A stretch of 64,000 nucleotides of DNA from an uncultured Pseudodesulfovibrio sp. (GCF_963664965.1 NZ_OY761823.1:1064001-1128000), one strand, 5' to 3'. Positions 51,307-60,022 are shown, counted from the stretch's first letter. Numbers and translations are program-made. The notes: generated by a model not told the origin, from the sequence alone.

Positions 51307-52602
51307 ATGAATTTCCATCTCGTTTCCATATTTCCGCACTACTTTGATTCTCCGCTTTCGTCGGGTCTCATGGGCAAGGCCGTGGACAACGGGCTGGTCA
51401 ATCTCGACTACGTGGACGTGCGCCATTTTGCCGGGGGCATTCACAAATCCGTGGACGACCGGCCATTCGGCGGCGGACCGGGCATGCTGCTCAAGCTCGA
51501 CCCTATGGTCAAGGCGCTCGACTCCATCGAGTCTCCGGGCCGCATCATCATGCTCTCGCCGCGTGGTAAACCGCTCTCACAGGCCCGTGTGCGCGAGTTG
51601 TCGCAGGAAGAGGACATCACCCTTATCTCGGGCCGGTATGAGGGCATAGACGAGCGCCTGCTTGATCTCTATCCCATTGAACTGGTCAGCGTGGGGGATT
51701 TCGTACTCAACGGCGGTGAGGCCGGTGCCGTCTGTCTCATGGAGGCTGTGGCGCGTCTGCTGCCCGAATTCATGGGGCATACCGATTCCGGCGAAGAGGA
51801 AAGCTTCTCCGCAGGGCTGCTCGAATATCCGCACTACACCCGCCCGGACGACTGGGACGGACACAAGGTGCCGGAGGTGCTGCGCGGCGGCGACCACGGC
51901 AAGATAGCTCAGTGGCGGCGTGAATGCTCGCTGGAGACCACCCTTGAGGATCGCCCCGACGTTTTGCCGGAAGCGAGCCTCACGGTTGAAGACATAGATT
52001 ATCTGCGGACCCTGTCGCGTACCCGGCTGGGCCGCAATCTGTATATCGCACTGGTTCATTATCCGGTGATGAACAAATTTGGGGAAAAAGTGGCTGTTTC
52101 CGTGACCAACCTCGACCTGCACGACATGTCGCGGGTGGCGCGGAGTTACGGTCTGGGGGGCTTTTATGCCACCACCCCGATAGAAGACCAGAAGGCGTTG
52201 GCTCATAAGCTGCTGACCCACTGGAAGGACGGCGCAGGCAGTGCCGCCAATCCGGATCGGGCCGAGGCGTTTTCCAAGGTCAAGGTTTTTGACGATATTG
52301 AGTCGGCAGTACTTGACATCGAGGCACAAACAGGGCAATGTCCCCGCCTCGCGGCCACGTCAGCACGGCTGGATCGTCGCAAGAAAGCAGAGCCTGCGCT
52401 CACCTATAAGGAAGTGCAAAGCTGGCTTGCCAACTCTCCGGTTTTATTGATTTTTGGAACTGGACACGGTTTGGCTGAAGAAGTCCTCTCCAAAACGGAG
52501 GGCATATTGCGCCCTGTCAGGTATTTGGATGACTACAACCATCTGTCGGTGCGAAGCGCGGTCGCAATCATTGTCGACCGGCTCATCGCGGATGAGTACT
52601 AA
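51307..52602 (+). CDS. trmD: tRNA (guanine(37)-N1)-methyltransferase fused to a second SPOUT-type domain
   Basis: Residues about 1-235 are a complete TrmD (FHLVSIFPHYFD, DDRPFGGGPGMLLK, LISGRYEGIDERLL, SVGDFVLNGGEAGA), which methylates G37 of tRNAs. Residues about 245-430 form an extra domain (NLYIALVHYPVMNKFGEKVA ... LLIFGTGHGLAEEVL) matching the SAM-dependent RNA methyltransferase family found fused or next to trmD in deltaproteobacteria. TrmD alone is about 240 residues. I start at ATG 51307 (MNFHLVSIF); in-frame ATG 51295 and TTG 51286 are alternatives with weak ribosome sites. Confidence 0.94.
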   Translation: MNFHLVSIFPHYFDSPLSSGLMGKAVDNGLVNLDYVDVRHFAGGIHKSVDDRPFGGGPGMLLKLDPMVKALDSIESPGRIIMLSPRGKPLSQARVRELSQEEDITLISGRYEGIDERLLDLYPIELVSVGDFVLNGGEAGAVCLMEAVARLLPEFMGHTDSGEEESFSAGLLEYPHYTRPDDWDGHKVPEVLRGGDHGKIAQWRRECSLETTLEDRPDVLPEASLTVEDIDYLRTLSRTRLGRNLYIALVHYPVMNKFGEKVAVSVTNLDLHDMSRVARSYGLGGFYATTPIEDQKALAHKLLTHWKDGAGSAANPDRAEAFSKVKVFDDIESAVLDIEAQTGQCPRLAATSARLDRRKKAEPALTYKEVQSWLANSPVLLIFGTGHGLAEEVLSKTEGILRPVRYLDDYNHLSVRSAVAIIVDRLIADEY

Positions 52603-52618
52603 GAATTAGGAGATTGTC

Positions 52619-52969
52619 ATGAACATCATCAAGCAGATTGAATCCGAGCACATTCGTCTCGACATGCCCGATTTCAAGGCCGGTGACACCGTCAAGGTTC
52701 ACTACCGCATCATTGAGGGCGAAAAAGAGCGCATCCAGGTTTTCCAGGGTGCTGTCCTGCGTCGCCGCAGGGGTACCACCAACGCTTCCTTCACCGTTCG
52801 CAAGATTTCCGACGGTGTGGGCGTAGAGCGCGTGTTCCCCATGAACTCCCCCTTCATCGACCGCGTTGAGGTCGTTTCCGAAGGTAAAGTTCGTCGCAGC
52901 CGCATCTACTACCTCCGCAATCTCCGCGGTAAGGCAGCGCGCATCAAGTCCAAGCAGATCTGGGAATAA
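52619..52969 (+). CDS. rplS: 50S ribosomal protein L19
   Basis: The 116-residue protein shows the L19 core: [40 protein letters not shown] and [24 protein letters not shown] precedes the ATG, and the gene starts 16 nt after trmD, so it is co-transcribed. L19 sits at the 30S-50S interface. A structured element (52981-53077) and a terminator (53113-53143) lie beyond the stop. Confidence 0.98.
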   Translation: MNIIKQIESEHIRLDMPDFKAGDTVKVHYRIIEGEKERIQVFQGAVLRRRRGTTNASFTVRKISDGVGVERVFPMNSPFIDRVEVVSEGKVRRSRIYYLRNLRGKAARIKSKQIWE

Positions 52970-52980
52970 TTTTTCGGATA

Positions 52981-53077
52981 GGCGGGCATCTGCGGCGTCG
53001 CTCGTGAAATTCAGACCCTTGCGTATTGGGATACGCGGCGGTCCTGAATTCCATTCGCGCCACCCCATCTACCCACC
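52981..53077 (-). repeat. Structured hairpin element, copy 2
   Basis: Read on the minus strand, the outer arm GGTGGGTAGATGGGGTGGCG pairs imperfectly with CGCCGCAGATGCCCGCC, with U-G wobbles. The middle stem is AATTCAG/CTGAATT, and the inner stem is GCGTAT-CCCA-ATACGC. The core TCAGGACCGCC-GCGTA and TACGC-AAGGGTCTGA matches copy 1 base for base in the unpaired positions, with changes on both sides of pairs. Confidence 0.72.
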
Positions 53078-53112
53078 TCTCCAAAAAATTCTCCGATTAC
53101 AACGGATATATT

Positions 53113-53143
53113 GCCCGGAGCATCTTGGATGCTCCGGGCTTTT
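53113..53143 (+). terminator. Rho-independent terminator after rplS
   Basis: GCCCGGAGCATC and GATGCTCCGGGC form a perfect 12-bp stem with a 3-nt loop and TTTT. Confidence 0.9.
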
Positions 53144-53246
53144 GTGGGTTTGGCTGAGGTTTACTTTGTGTTTGAGGCGTGAGCGGAGTCTGTTTTTCGT
53201 GGTTTTCGGATAGGTTTTCAGGCAGAAATGGGGCCGGGTAATTAAA

Positions 53247-53888
53247 ATGAATCAGGGAAATTTAATAGCAAGCGCGCATTTTTCGCCGACGGAAATTGCC
53301 GGAGTGGACGAAGCTGGGCGTGGTTGTCTGGCTGGTCCGGTGGTTGCCGGGGCGTGCATTCTGCCTGAAAAATATGACCTTCCGGGGCTGAATGACTCCA
53401 AGCAATTGACCGCGCAGAAGCGGGAAGTGCTCTATGATTTGATTCGTGAGCAGGCCATAACATGGTCGATCGGCGTTTCCTGGGCACCGGAAATCGACAA
53501 AATTAATATCCTTGAAGCCACGTATCAGGCCATGGGGCGGGCCGTCCGAACGCTCAAATCGCAACCCAAATTTCTCCAGATTGACGGTAACAAGCTCATT
53601 CCGAATTACGCTCTCAAGCTCGATATCCCGCAGGAATACGTCATCAAGGGTGACGGAAAAATCCCCGCCATCTCTGCCGCGTCCATCATGGCAAAGACAT
53701 TCCGGGACCGGCTCATGCTCAAAATCGCAACTCAATTTCCCGGGTACGGCATCTCCAAACACATGGGCTACGGCACCAAAGCGCACATGGAAGCCATCCA
53801 GAAAATGGGCCCGTGCCGACATCATCGAATGACTTTCCGTGGAGTAAAATCCGAAGAACCAAAGCAGAAACAAGCGACTTTGTTCTAG
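53247..53888 (+). CDS. rnhB: Ribonuclease HII
   Basis: RnhB removes ribonucleotides from RNA-DNA hybrids. Acidic catalytic motifs are present: AGVDEAGRGCLAGPVVAGA, LNDSKQLTAQKRE and the Asp in IKGDGKIPAISAASI. Length (213) is normal. It is separated from rplS by a terminator, so it may have its own promoter in the 100 nt upstream, although it belongs to the same conserved neighbourhood. A repeat pair follows the stop by 5 nt. Confidence 0.97.
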   Translation: MNQGNLIASAHFSPTEIAGVDEAGRGCLAGPVVAGACILPEKYDLPGLNDSKQLTAQKREVLYDLIREQAITWSIGVSWAPEIDKINILEATYQAMGRAVRTLKSQPKFLQIDGNKLIPNYALKLDIPQEYVIKGDGKIPAISAASIMAKTFRDRLMLKIATQFPGYGISKHMGYGTKAHMEAIQKMGPCRHHRMTFRGVKSEEPKQKQATLF

Positions 53889-53893
53889 TAAAA

Positions 53894-53990
53894 GGCAGGA
53901 TGGGAAGCCGCTTTGCGGCGATGTCAGGTGACTTCGCCTCCGGCGGCTTAAGGGCTATACCCTTAAGAATCCCGTTCGCGCCTTCGGCGA
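53894..53990 (-). repeat. Modular palindromic repeat, copy i (class II, paired with j)
   Basis: On the minus strand: CGCCGAAGGCGC, a GGGATT linker, hairpin CTTAAGGG-TATAG-CCCTTAAG (53947-53967), GCCGCCGGAGGCGAAGTCACC, a GCCGC/GCGGC hairpin, and TCCCATCCTGCC 5 nt from the rnhB stop. Confidence 0.83.
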
Positions 53991-54002
53991 AAATAAGTGA
54001 AT

Positions 54003-54044
54003 AAAAAAAGTCCCGACAGGCTCAGCCTGTCGGGACTTTTTTTA
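54003..54044. terminator. Symmetrical bidirectional terminator inside the repeat pair i-j
   Basis: A near-perfect palindrome: A7-GTCCCGACAGGCT and AGCCTGTCGGGAC-T7 around a central C. It sits midway between convergent rnhB and the acyl-CoA synthetase gene. Confidence 0.92.
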
Positions 54045-54060
54045 TTCACTATATTTATTT

Positions 54061-54157
54061 CGCCGAAGGCGAGTCTGGGATCTCAAAGGGTTTTACCCTT
54101 TGACCGTCGGAGACGAAATCACCCGACAATCGCGCCGCAGGCGCATCCCATCCTGCC
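54061..54157 (+). repeat. Modular palindromic repeat, copy j (class II, paired with i)
   Basis: CGCCGAAGGCG, linker TCTGGGATC, hairpin TCAAAGGG-TTTTA-CCCTTTGA (54083-54103), CCGTCGGAGACG, tail AAATCACCCGACAATCGC, GCGCCGCAGGCGC and ATCCCATCCTGCC. It ends 3 nt from the stop of the acyl-CoA synthetase gene. Confidence 0.83.
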
Positions 54158-54160
54158 TTT

Positions 54161-55798
54161 CTATTTGGCGTATTTTTTCAAATCGGCTTCGCGTATTTCT
54201 TTTCGTTTGATCTTGCCGCTGATGGTCTTGGGCAGATCGTCGACGTACTCGATTATACGCGGGTACTTGTAGGGCGCTGTAAGCTCGCGCACGAAGGTCT
54301 GGAGCTGCTTTGTCAGCTCGTCGTTGCCTTCGTAGCCGGGAGCGAGCACGATGGTCGCCTTGACGATCTGGCCGCGGACGTCGTCGGGCACGCCGGTGAC
54401 AGCGGCTTCGACAACGGAATCGTGCGCCACGAGTGCGGATTCGACCTCAAAGGGGCCGATGCGGTAGCCGGAACTCTTGATGAGATCGTCTGTGCGGCCC
54501 ATGAACCAGAAGTAGCCGTCTTCGTCGGCCCATGCCTTGTCGCCGGTGTGATACCAGCCGTCGAACTTGACGGACGCGGTCTTTTCCGGCTCATCCATGT
54601 AGCTGTCGAACAGGCCGAGCACGGGCTTGTCGATGCGGATGCAGATTTCGCCTTCCTCGCCCTGCGGGACGGGCTGCCCGGTCTCGTCCATGAGCTGAAT
54701 GTCCCAACCGGGGACGGGCTTGCCGATGGAGCCGGGTTTGGGCGTCATGAACTTGAACGTAGCGATCTGCAAGGTGGTTTCAGTCTGTCCGTATCCTTCG
54801 TAGAGCGGGATGTTGAAGGCCTTTTCCCAGGCGTGGAAGACCGAGTCGTTGAGCAGTTCGCCCGCCGTGGTGCAGTGACGCAGCGCGGACAGGTCGTACT
54901 GTGACAGGTCTTCGCGGACGAGGAAACGGTATACCGTGGGCGGCGCGCAGAAGGTGGTGATCTTGTTTTCGTCCATGATCTGGAGCAGATGCGCCGGCTC
55001 GAATTTGCCCCGGAAATCCCAGACAAATACGGTGGCCCCGGCCATCCACTGGCCGTAGAACTTGCCCCATACGGATTTGGCCCAGCCGGTTTCCGACAGG
55101 GTCAGGTGAATGTCGCCGTCTTCCAGATCATGCCAGTGCGCGGCGGTGGAGAAGTGGCTGCACGGGTAGGTAAAGGAGTGCAGCACCATCTTGGGCAAGC
55201 CCGTGGTTCCGCTGGAAAAGAAGATGACCATCGGGTCATCGCCGCCCGGAGAATCCGCAGTGCGCGGACAGTCGGTGGCGCCTTCTGACAGCAGGGTTTC
55301 GTAGTCGTGCCAGCCTTCATTCAGTTCGCCGTCGATCTGCACGAGCAGGTTCAGGTTCGGACAATCTCCCTTGGCTTCGTCTACGCGTTCGCAGATCGAG
55401 TCTTCGCAGATGATGGCGGTGACGTTGGCATAGTTGACGCGCTGGGAGATGTCTTTTTTGGTCAGCAGCGACGGGGACGGGATCGGCAGTGCGCCGATGC
55501 GGTGCAGGGCGAGCATGACGGTCCAGTATTCCATGCGGCGATACAGCACCAGCATGACCCTGTCGCCCTTTTTCACGCCCTGTTTCATGAGGGAATTGGC
55601 GAGCCTGCTTGATGTCTCCTGAAAGAAACCGAAGTTGAATTCGCGTCGTTCTCCGGCGTCGGAGACGTGGATGAGCGCGGTTTTTTCCGGCTCCATTTTA
55701 TCCAGGACGTCGTAGGAAAAGTTGAAATTCTCAGGGGCTTCCAGTTTATATCGCGCGCAGAAATCTGCGTAGTCCTCGTAAGTTTCCTTGGCAAACAT
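54161..55798 (-). CDS. Acyl-CoA synthetase, AMP-forming (MACS-like)
   Basis: The 545-residue enzyme has ANL-superfamily motifs. These are the P-loop FFSSGTTGLPKMVLHS, GYGQTETT, the hinge region WYHTGDKAWADEDGYFWFMG ... RTDDLIKSSGYRIGPFEVE, and the catalytic lysine in KTISGKIKRKEIR. Sequence style is closest to medium-chain or aryl acyl-CoA synthetases; the acid substrate is not determined. I chose ATG 55798 (MFAKETYEDY) with GGAG 10 nt upstream. A gene for an XRE-cupin regulator lies 97 nt upstream on the same strand. Confidence 0.93.
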   Translation of the reverse strand: MFAKETYEDYADFCARYKLEAPENFNFSYDVLDKMEPEKTALIHVSDAGERREFNFGFFQETSSRLANSLMKQGVKKGDRVMLVLYRRMEYWTVMLALHRIGALPIPSPSLLTKKDISQRVNYANVTAIICEDSICERVDEAKGDCPNLNLLVQIDGELNEGWHDYETLLSEGATDCPRTADSPGGDDPMVIFFSSGTTGLPKMVLHSFTYPCSHFSTAAHWHDLEDGDIHLTLSETGWAKSVWGKFYGQWMAGATVFVWDFRGKFEPAHLLQIMDENKITTFCAPPTVYRFLVREDLSQYDLSALRHCTTAGELLNDSVFHAWEKAFNIPLYEGYGQTETTLQIATFKFMTPKPGSIGKPVPGWDIQLMDETGQPVPQGEEGEICIRIDKPVLGLFDSYMDEPEKTASVKFDGWYHTGDKAWADEDGYFWFMGRTDDLIKSSGYRIGPFEVESALVAHDSVVEAAVTGVPDDVRGQIVKATIVLAPGYEGNDELTKQLQTFVRELTAPYKYPRIIEYVDDLPKTISGKIKRKEIREADLKKYAK

Positions 55799-55895
55799 TG
55801 TATGTTTTCTCCGTGATTCAGTGTCAGATTTTTTCGTTTTCTTCTTCAATCGCTCGACACTTTGGTCCGGGCGGGCCGAAATCTACCGGCCTACC

Positions 55896-56444
55896 CTACA
55901 GAATCACGTCTATGAAATTCACGTCTTTGCCGTCCAGACCTCGCAGGGCATGCGGCGTTTCCGAGTTGAAATAAATGGAATCGCCCGGTTCGAGAATGAG
56001 CGGTTCGCCGTTCATGCGAAGTTCCAGACGTCCCTCAAGCACGTAAATGAACTCCTGCCCACGGTGGGAGGTTTCAGTCATTTCTTCGCCGTTTTTGGGG
56101 GGAACGCGGATTAGAAACGGCTCCATGTCGCGGCCGGCGAACTTGTAGCCGAGGCTTTTGTAATCGTAGTCCTTGCGACGGTCAACGGAAAAGCCTTCGC
56201 CTTTGCGTACCAGCGCGTACGACTTCAGGTGCGGTTCGCGCCCGGAAATCAGCGTGTTCAGATCAACCCTGCACAGCCGGGAAACATCCAGCATGTAGCC
56301 GACCGGAATTTCGACGGTCCCGGACTCGTACTCCGCGACCTTTTCTTCCGGCAGACTCAGCAGGTCGGCCATCTCCTTCACGGTCCAGCCGATGCCTTCC
56401 CGCAGCCCCACCAATCGCGGGGCAATGTCTTTGTACTGTTCCAT
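55896..56444 (-). CDS. XRE-cupin transcriptional regulator (module 1)
   Basis: An N-terminal helix-turn-helix (about 8-65, WTVKEMADLLSLPEEKVAEY) is joined to a C-terminal cupin barrel (about 110-180, RGQEFIYVLEGRLELRMNG, LEPGDSIYFNSETPHAL). Such regulators often sense a small acid or acyl-CoA through the cupin. It lies just upstream of an acyl-CoA synthetase gene, so it most likely controls that gene. It is paralogous to the regulator at 58260-58820, which has the same arrangement. Confidence 0.9.
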   Translation of the reverse strand: MEQYKDIAPRLVGLREGIGWTVKEMADLLSLPEEKVAEYESGTVEIPVGYMLDVSRLCRVDLNTLISGREPHLKSYALVRKGEGFSVDRRKDYDYKSLGYKFAGRDMEPFLIRVPPKNGEEMTETSHRGQEFIYVLEGRLELRMNGEPLILEPGDSIYFNSETPHALRGLDGKDVNFIDVIL

Positions 56445-56557
56445 CTCTCTCTCCTTTGCCTGCCGAAGATTCCGGTCTCCTTTACGTGAGGAGGCCCAAA
56501 CATCTTCAAAACCGTTTGCCGCGCCGCCTGTGGCGGTTTGCGGCGTCGTTTATTCGT

Positions 56558-56594
56558 GATGGAGGCGGGGAGCAACATTTCCCCGCCCGCCATC
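56558..56594 (-). terminator. Stem-loop after the second acyl-CoA synthetase
   Basis: GATGGAGGCGGGGA pairs imperfectly with TCCCCGCCCGCCATC around a 7-nt loop. No T-run follows on the minus strand, so its role as a terminator is uncertain. It lies in the 171-nt gap between the two regulator/synthetase modules. Confidence 0.5.
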
Positions 56595-56615
56595 TTTCGA
56601 TAACTCTTTCAACCC

Positions 56616-58256
56616 CTATGCGTCAGGCCACAGTTCGTGGGCGTGATCGCGGAGTTTGTACTTCTGGATTTTGCCGGACGCGGTCATGGGGTATTCGTCC
56701 ATGAACGTGACGAATTTCGGAATCTTGTACTTTGCGATTCTGCCGCGGCAGTAGTCGACGACGTCTTCGGGCAGCAGGTCCGCATCTTCCTTGAGGATGA
56801 TGAACGCGCCGACCTGTTCGCCGAATTTCTCGCTGGGCACGCCTGCCACCTGTACGTCACGGATGCCGTCCATGGTGTAGAGGAATTCCTCCAATTCGCG
56901 GGGATAGATGTTCTCGCCGCCGCGAATGATCATGTCCTTGAGGCGTCCGGTGATGGACAGGTAGCCATCGTCGTCGAGCACGCCGAGATCGCCGGAGTGC
57001 AGCCAGCCGTCCTTGTCGATGGCGGCGGCAGTGGCTTTCTCGTTGTTGTAGTAGCCCTTCATGACGTTGTAGCCGCGGCAGCAGACTTCACCCTGCGTGC
57101 CTGCCGGACAGGTCTCGCCGGTTTCGGGATCGGTGATCTTGATCTCGATTTCGGGCATGGCCGGACCAACGGTCTCGGTCATGTGTTCGATGGTGTCGCC
57201 GATGGTGGTCTGGGACATGACCGGGCTGGCCTCGGTCAGGCCGTAGCAGATGGTGATCTCGGTCATATTCATCTTGTCCATGACGCGCTTCATGACTTCC
57301 ACGGGACAGGGCGACCCGGCCATGATGCCGGTACGCAGGTGGGAGTAATCGAACTTGTCGAACATGGCGTGATCGAGCAGGGCGATGAACATGGTAGGCA
57401 CGCCGTAGAGGGCGGTACACTTTTCCTGATCGATGGAAGCCATGACGTCGAGCGGCACGAAATCCTCGAGGATGACCATGGTCACGCCGTGGTTGACCGC
57501 TGCCATTACGCCGAGCACACAACCGAAGCAGTGGAACAGCGGCACGGTGAGTGCGAGGCGGTCGCCGGCATGGAAGTTCTGGTTCTTGCCGATCCAGTAG
57601 CCGTTGTTCGCGACGTTGTAGTGGGTGAGCTGCACACCTTTGGGAAAACCTGTGGTTCCCGAGGTGTACTGCATGTTGACCACGTCGTGCGGATCGAGTC
57701 CGGCCTGACGTTCCTCGTATTCCTCGTCCGTGACCATGGCTGCCATGGCCTGAAGCTCGGGAATGGAATACATGCCGCGATGCTTTTCATGGCCGAGGTA
57801 GAAGACGCGCTTCAGGTGCGGGAATTTTTCGGTCCGCAACTGGCCGCGTTCCTGAGTCCGGAGTTCCGGAATCTGTTCGTAGGTGGTGGAAAGGTAGTCG
57901 TGATCCCGGTAGTGCCCGATGATGAACAGGTTCTCTGTCTCGGAGTGTTCGAGGAGATACTGGAATTCATGGGAACGGTAATGGGTGTTCACGGTGAGCA
58001 GGATGGCACCGATCTTGGCTGTGGCAAACTGGAGTGCCACCCAGTAGGGCACGTTGTTGGCCCAGATGGCGACCTTTTCACCTTTCTGTACGCCCAGCCC
58101 CATCAGCCCCTTGGCAATGGTGTCCACGAGTTCGCCGAATTCCCTGTAGGTCTGGCGAAAATCGCGGTCCACATAGACCACGGCTTCCTGATCGGGCCAT
58201 TTCTCGACGGCCTCATCCAGCAGTTGTCCGAGAGTGAGTTCGCGAAGTGCTGCCAT
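56616..58256 (-). CDS. Acyl-CoA synthetase, AMP-forming (fatty-acyl-CoA synthase type)
   Basis: A second ANL ligase, 546 residues, from a different subgroup than its neighbour. It has P-loop [30 protein letters not shown], hinge [20 protein letters not shown] with [17 protein letters not shown], and lysine motif [12 protein letters not shown]. It resembles fatty-acyl-CoA synthetases. It starts 3 nt after the XRE-cupin gene, so the two are co-translated. Substrate length is not readable from the sequence. Confidence 0.94.
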   Translation of the reverse strand: MAALRELTLGQLLDEAVEKWPDQEAVVYVDRDFRQTYREFGELVDTIAKGLMGLGVQKGEKVAIWANNVPYWVALQFATAKIGAILLTVNTHYRSHEFQYLLEHSETENLFIIGHYRDHDYLSTTYEQIPELRTQERGQLRTEKFPHLKRVFYLGHEKHRGMYSIPELQAMAAMVTDEEYEERQAGLDPHDVVNMQYTSGTTGFPKGVQLTHYNVANNGYWIGKNQNFHAGDRLALTVPLFHCFGCVLGVMAAVNHGVTMVILEDFVPLDVMASIDQEKCTALYGVPTMFIALLDHAMFDKFDYSHLRTGIMAGSPCPVEVMKRVMDKMNMTEITICYGLTEASPVMSQTTIGDTIEHMTETVGPAMPEIEIKITDPETGETCPAGTQGEVCCRGYNVMKGYYNNEKATAAAIDKDGWLHSGDLGVLDDDGYLSITGRLKDMIIRGGENIYPRELEEFLYTMDGIRDVQVAGVPSEKFGEQVGAFIILKEDADLLPEDVVDYCRGRIAKYKIPKFVTFMDEYPMTASGKIQKYKLRDHAHELWPDA

Positions 58257-58259
58257 GAT

Positions 58260-58820
58260 CTACTCCGGGAAGTAGAGGACAGCGTAGATTTCGGCTTTCT
58301 CGTCCCCGGCGCAGGCCACGTTGTGCGGCACCACGGAGTTGAAATAGATGGAATCGCCCGGTTCGAGCACGGACTCTTCCTTGCCGTAAATGACGCGAAG
58401 CTTGCCGGAATGGACCACGATGAACTCTTCTCCTTCATGGGAGGAGAGGTGGCCGTCCTTGGCGGATTCCGGGAGCAGTTCAATGAAGAACGGTTCCATG
58501 TGGCGATCGGTTTTTCCCTTGCCGAGGGAGTGGAATTTGAGGCCTGCTTCCTTGCCGTCGGGATGCATGATGATCTCTTCTTCCCGGTCGGCGAGCCGTG
58601 TGATCAGCGGATCGCTGGATACCTGGTCATCCAGGAAGGTGCCGAGCCGGACGCCGAGGGCGCGGGCCAGCTTCACCAGCGGTTGCAGCGAAGGATACAT
58701 GTCGTCTTCTTCGACTGCGTGAATGAAATTTTCAGTGAGGCCGGTACGGGCCGCGAGGTCCTCAATGGTCAGGTTCTGTTTTTCTCGGTAGGATTGGATC
58801 CTTTTGCCGATCTTGTCCAT
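58260..58820 (-). CDS. XRE-cupin transcriptional regulator (module 2)
   Basis: 186 residues: helix-turn-helix (KQNLTIEDLAARTGLTENFI) and cupin (GEEFIVVHSGKLRVIYGKE, LEPGDSIYFNSVVPHNVA). The LEPGDSIYFNS stretch is identical in the module 1 regulator, which supports duplication. AAGGAGACACC precedes the ATG. It is the first gene of the minus-strand run and probably regulates itself and the synthetase. Its upstream gap (58821-59216) is shared with the TPR gene. Confidence 0.91.
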   Translation of the reverse strand: MDKIGKRIQSYREKQNLTIEDLAARTGLTENFIHAVEEDDMYPSLQPLVKLARALGVRLGTFLDDQVSSDPLITRLADREEEIIMHPDGKEAGLKFHSLGKGKTDRHMEPFFIELLPESAKDGHLSSHEGEEFIVVHSGKLRVIYGKEESVLEPGDSIYFNSVVPHNVACAGDEKAEIYAVLYFPE

Positions 58821-59216
58821 CAGTGGTGTCTCCTTGAAACATCAGCATTAAACTACAATATATGAAATCTTCTCGGATATGTCTGTCCGGAAGACAATAA
58901 TTCGTCGTCTCTGCGTGTACCCGAAACGGTTCGGAATGTCACCTCGGGCGTAATGAACGCAGCCGGTCATTTTTTTTGTGGGTATAATTGTTTCTGTCGT
59001 GACAGGCCGTTGAGGTGCTTTTGAGAAAAATGGCTGTACGCAGAACTCGCCAGTGATAAAAAATATCATGGTTCACATGTATGAAAAATGCGACAGAACG
59101 CACCCGGCGCAACGCGGTTTTCGTCACCCGATCGCAACAGTGTCCGGTTGCAAACCGTGCTTTGGCGGTGTACCTTTCTCGTTCGCGAGTTCAATTGGAA
59201 ATTTTAAGGATACGAC
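58821..59216. other. 396-nt divergent intergenic region
   Basis: No supported gene. It should contain promoters for the XRE-cupin unit and for the TPR-fetAB unit. A TATAAT occurs at 58983-58988 on the plus strand, but no matching -35 was found. TGTCTGTCCGGAAGACA (near 58880) is a short imperfect palindrome that could be an operator. Confidence 0.5.
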
Positions 59217-60017
59217 GTGAATTTGGAAGAGAACAAGGTCCGTCAGGACAAAGAAATATCGGCTGCGGGAACCCTCAAGGACATTGAAAGAGAAAAGATT
59301 TCGGGTGTATTTTCTACCCAGAATGTCAACAAGGTCGGCACCGGCACGACCATGCGTAAGGCCATTCAGAAGGCCTACTGGTTTGCCGAGCAGGTCGACG
59401 GTGAAGGGGCACCTGTCGTTCAGGTGCAGCCCTTGAATGACAACAATGTGCCGTCGGGTCCCAAGGAAACGGTGGTGCTTGGGGAGTTCCTTGAAAATTT
59501 TGCACCTGAGCTGGAATACTATCAGGAAAAGGTTTTCCCGCAGATCAAGGAAATGAACGAGACCATCACCCGTGCCGAACGACAGCGTGAACAGGGAGCG
59601 TATTACTCGGCCCAGTTTGATTTCGAGGCCGCGCTTGATTTTGATGAAAGTAACGTGCGTGCCAATTTCGGGCTTGGTCTGACCTACATGGAGCGCGGCG
59701 AGACTAGCAAGGCGGACGACATCTTTCAGCGCGTGGTCAAGCTTGATGCCGCTTTCGAACCGGAGCACAAGCACCTGTTCAACGAGTTCGGCATGAATCT
59801 GCGTAAGTCGGGACTTCTCGATCAGGCCGTTGATTATTACACCCGCGCCCTCGAGATCACGGTCAATGACGAGAACCTGTATTACAACATTGCCCGTGCC
59901 TATTTCGAGCGTGGCGACAAGCAGGCGTGTCTGGACAACCTGAACAAGGCGCTGGAACTGAATCCTCATCTTGAAGAAGCGGTTCAGTTTCTCAACTATT
60001 TGAAAAAACAGGGGTAG
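59217..60017 (+). CDS. Tetratricopeptide-repeat protein, 266 aa
   Basis: The start is GTG with AAGGA 6 nt upstream. Residues 1-105 form a charged N-terminal region with RKAIQKAYWFAEQ. TPR units then run from about residue 125 to the end (EQGAYYSAQFDFEAALDFDE, NFGLGLTYMERGETSKADDI, YYTRALEITVNDENLYYNIA, LDNLNKALELNPHLEEAV). There is no signal peptide. It precedes the fetAB-type ABC genes by 5 nt and is probably co-transcribed. TPRs imply protein-protein contacts; the partner is unknown. Confidence 0.85.
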   Translation: MNLEENKVRQDKEISAAGTLKDIEREKISGVFSTQNVNKVGTGTTMRKAIQKAYWFAEQVDGEGAPVVQVQPLNDNNVPSGPKETVVLGEFLENFAPELEYYQEKVFPQIKEMNETITRAERQREQGAYYSAQFDFEAALDFDESNVRANFGLGLTYMERGETSKADDIFQRVVKLDAAFEPEHKHLFNEFGMNLRKSGLLDQAVDYYTRALEITVNDENLYYNIARAYFERGDKQACLDNLNKALELNPHLEEAVQFLNYLKKQG

Positions 60018-60022
60018 CCCGT

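Noticed and set aside
53894-54157. Insertion-sequence ends or a transposon remnant
   Set aside because: No transposase fragment or target-site duplication is visible; the arms belong to the dispersed palindromic repeat family instead.
56637-58865. 742-codon open frame on the plus strand
   Set aside because: It runs antisense through a clear acyl-CoA synthetase and its regulator; composition is that of a shadow frame.
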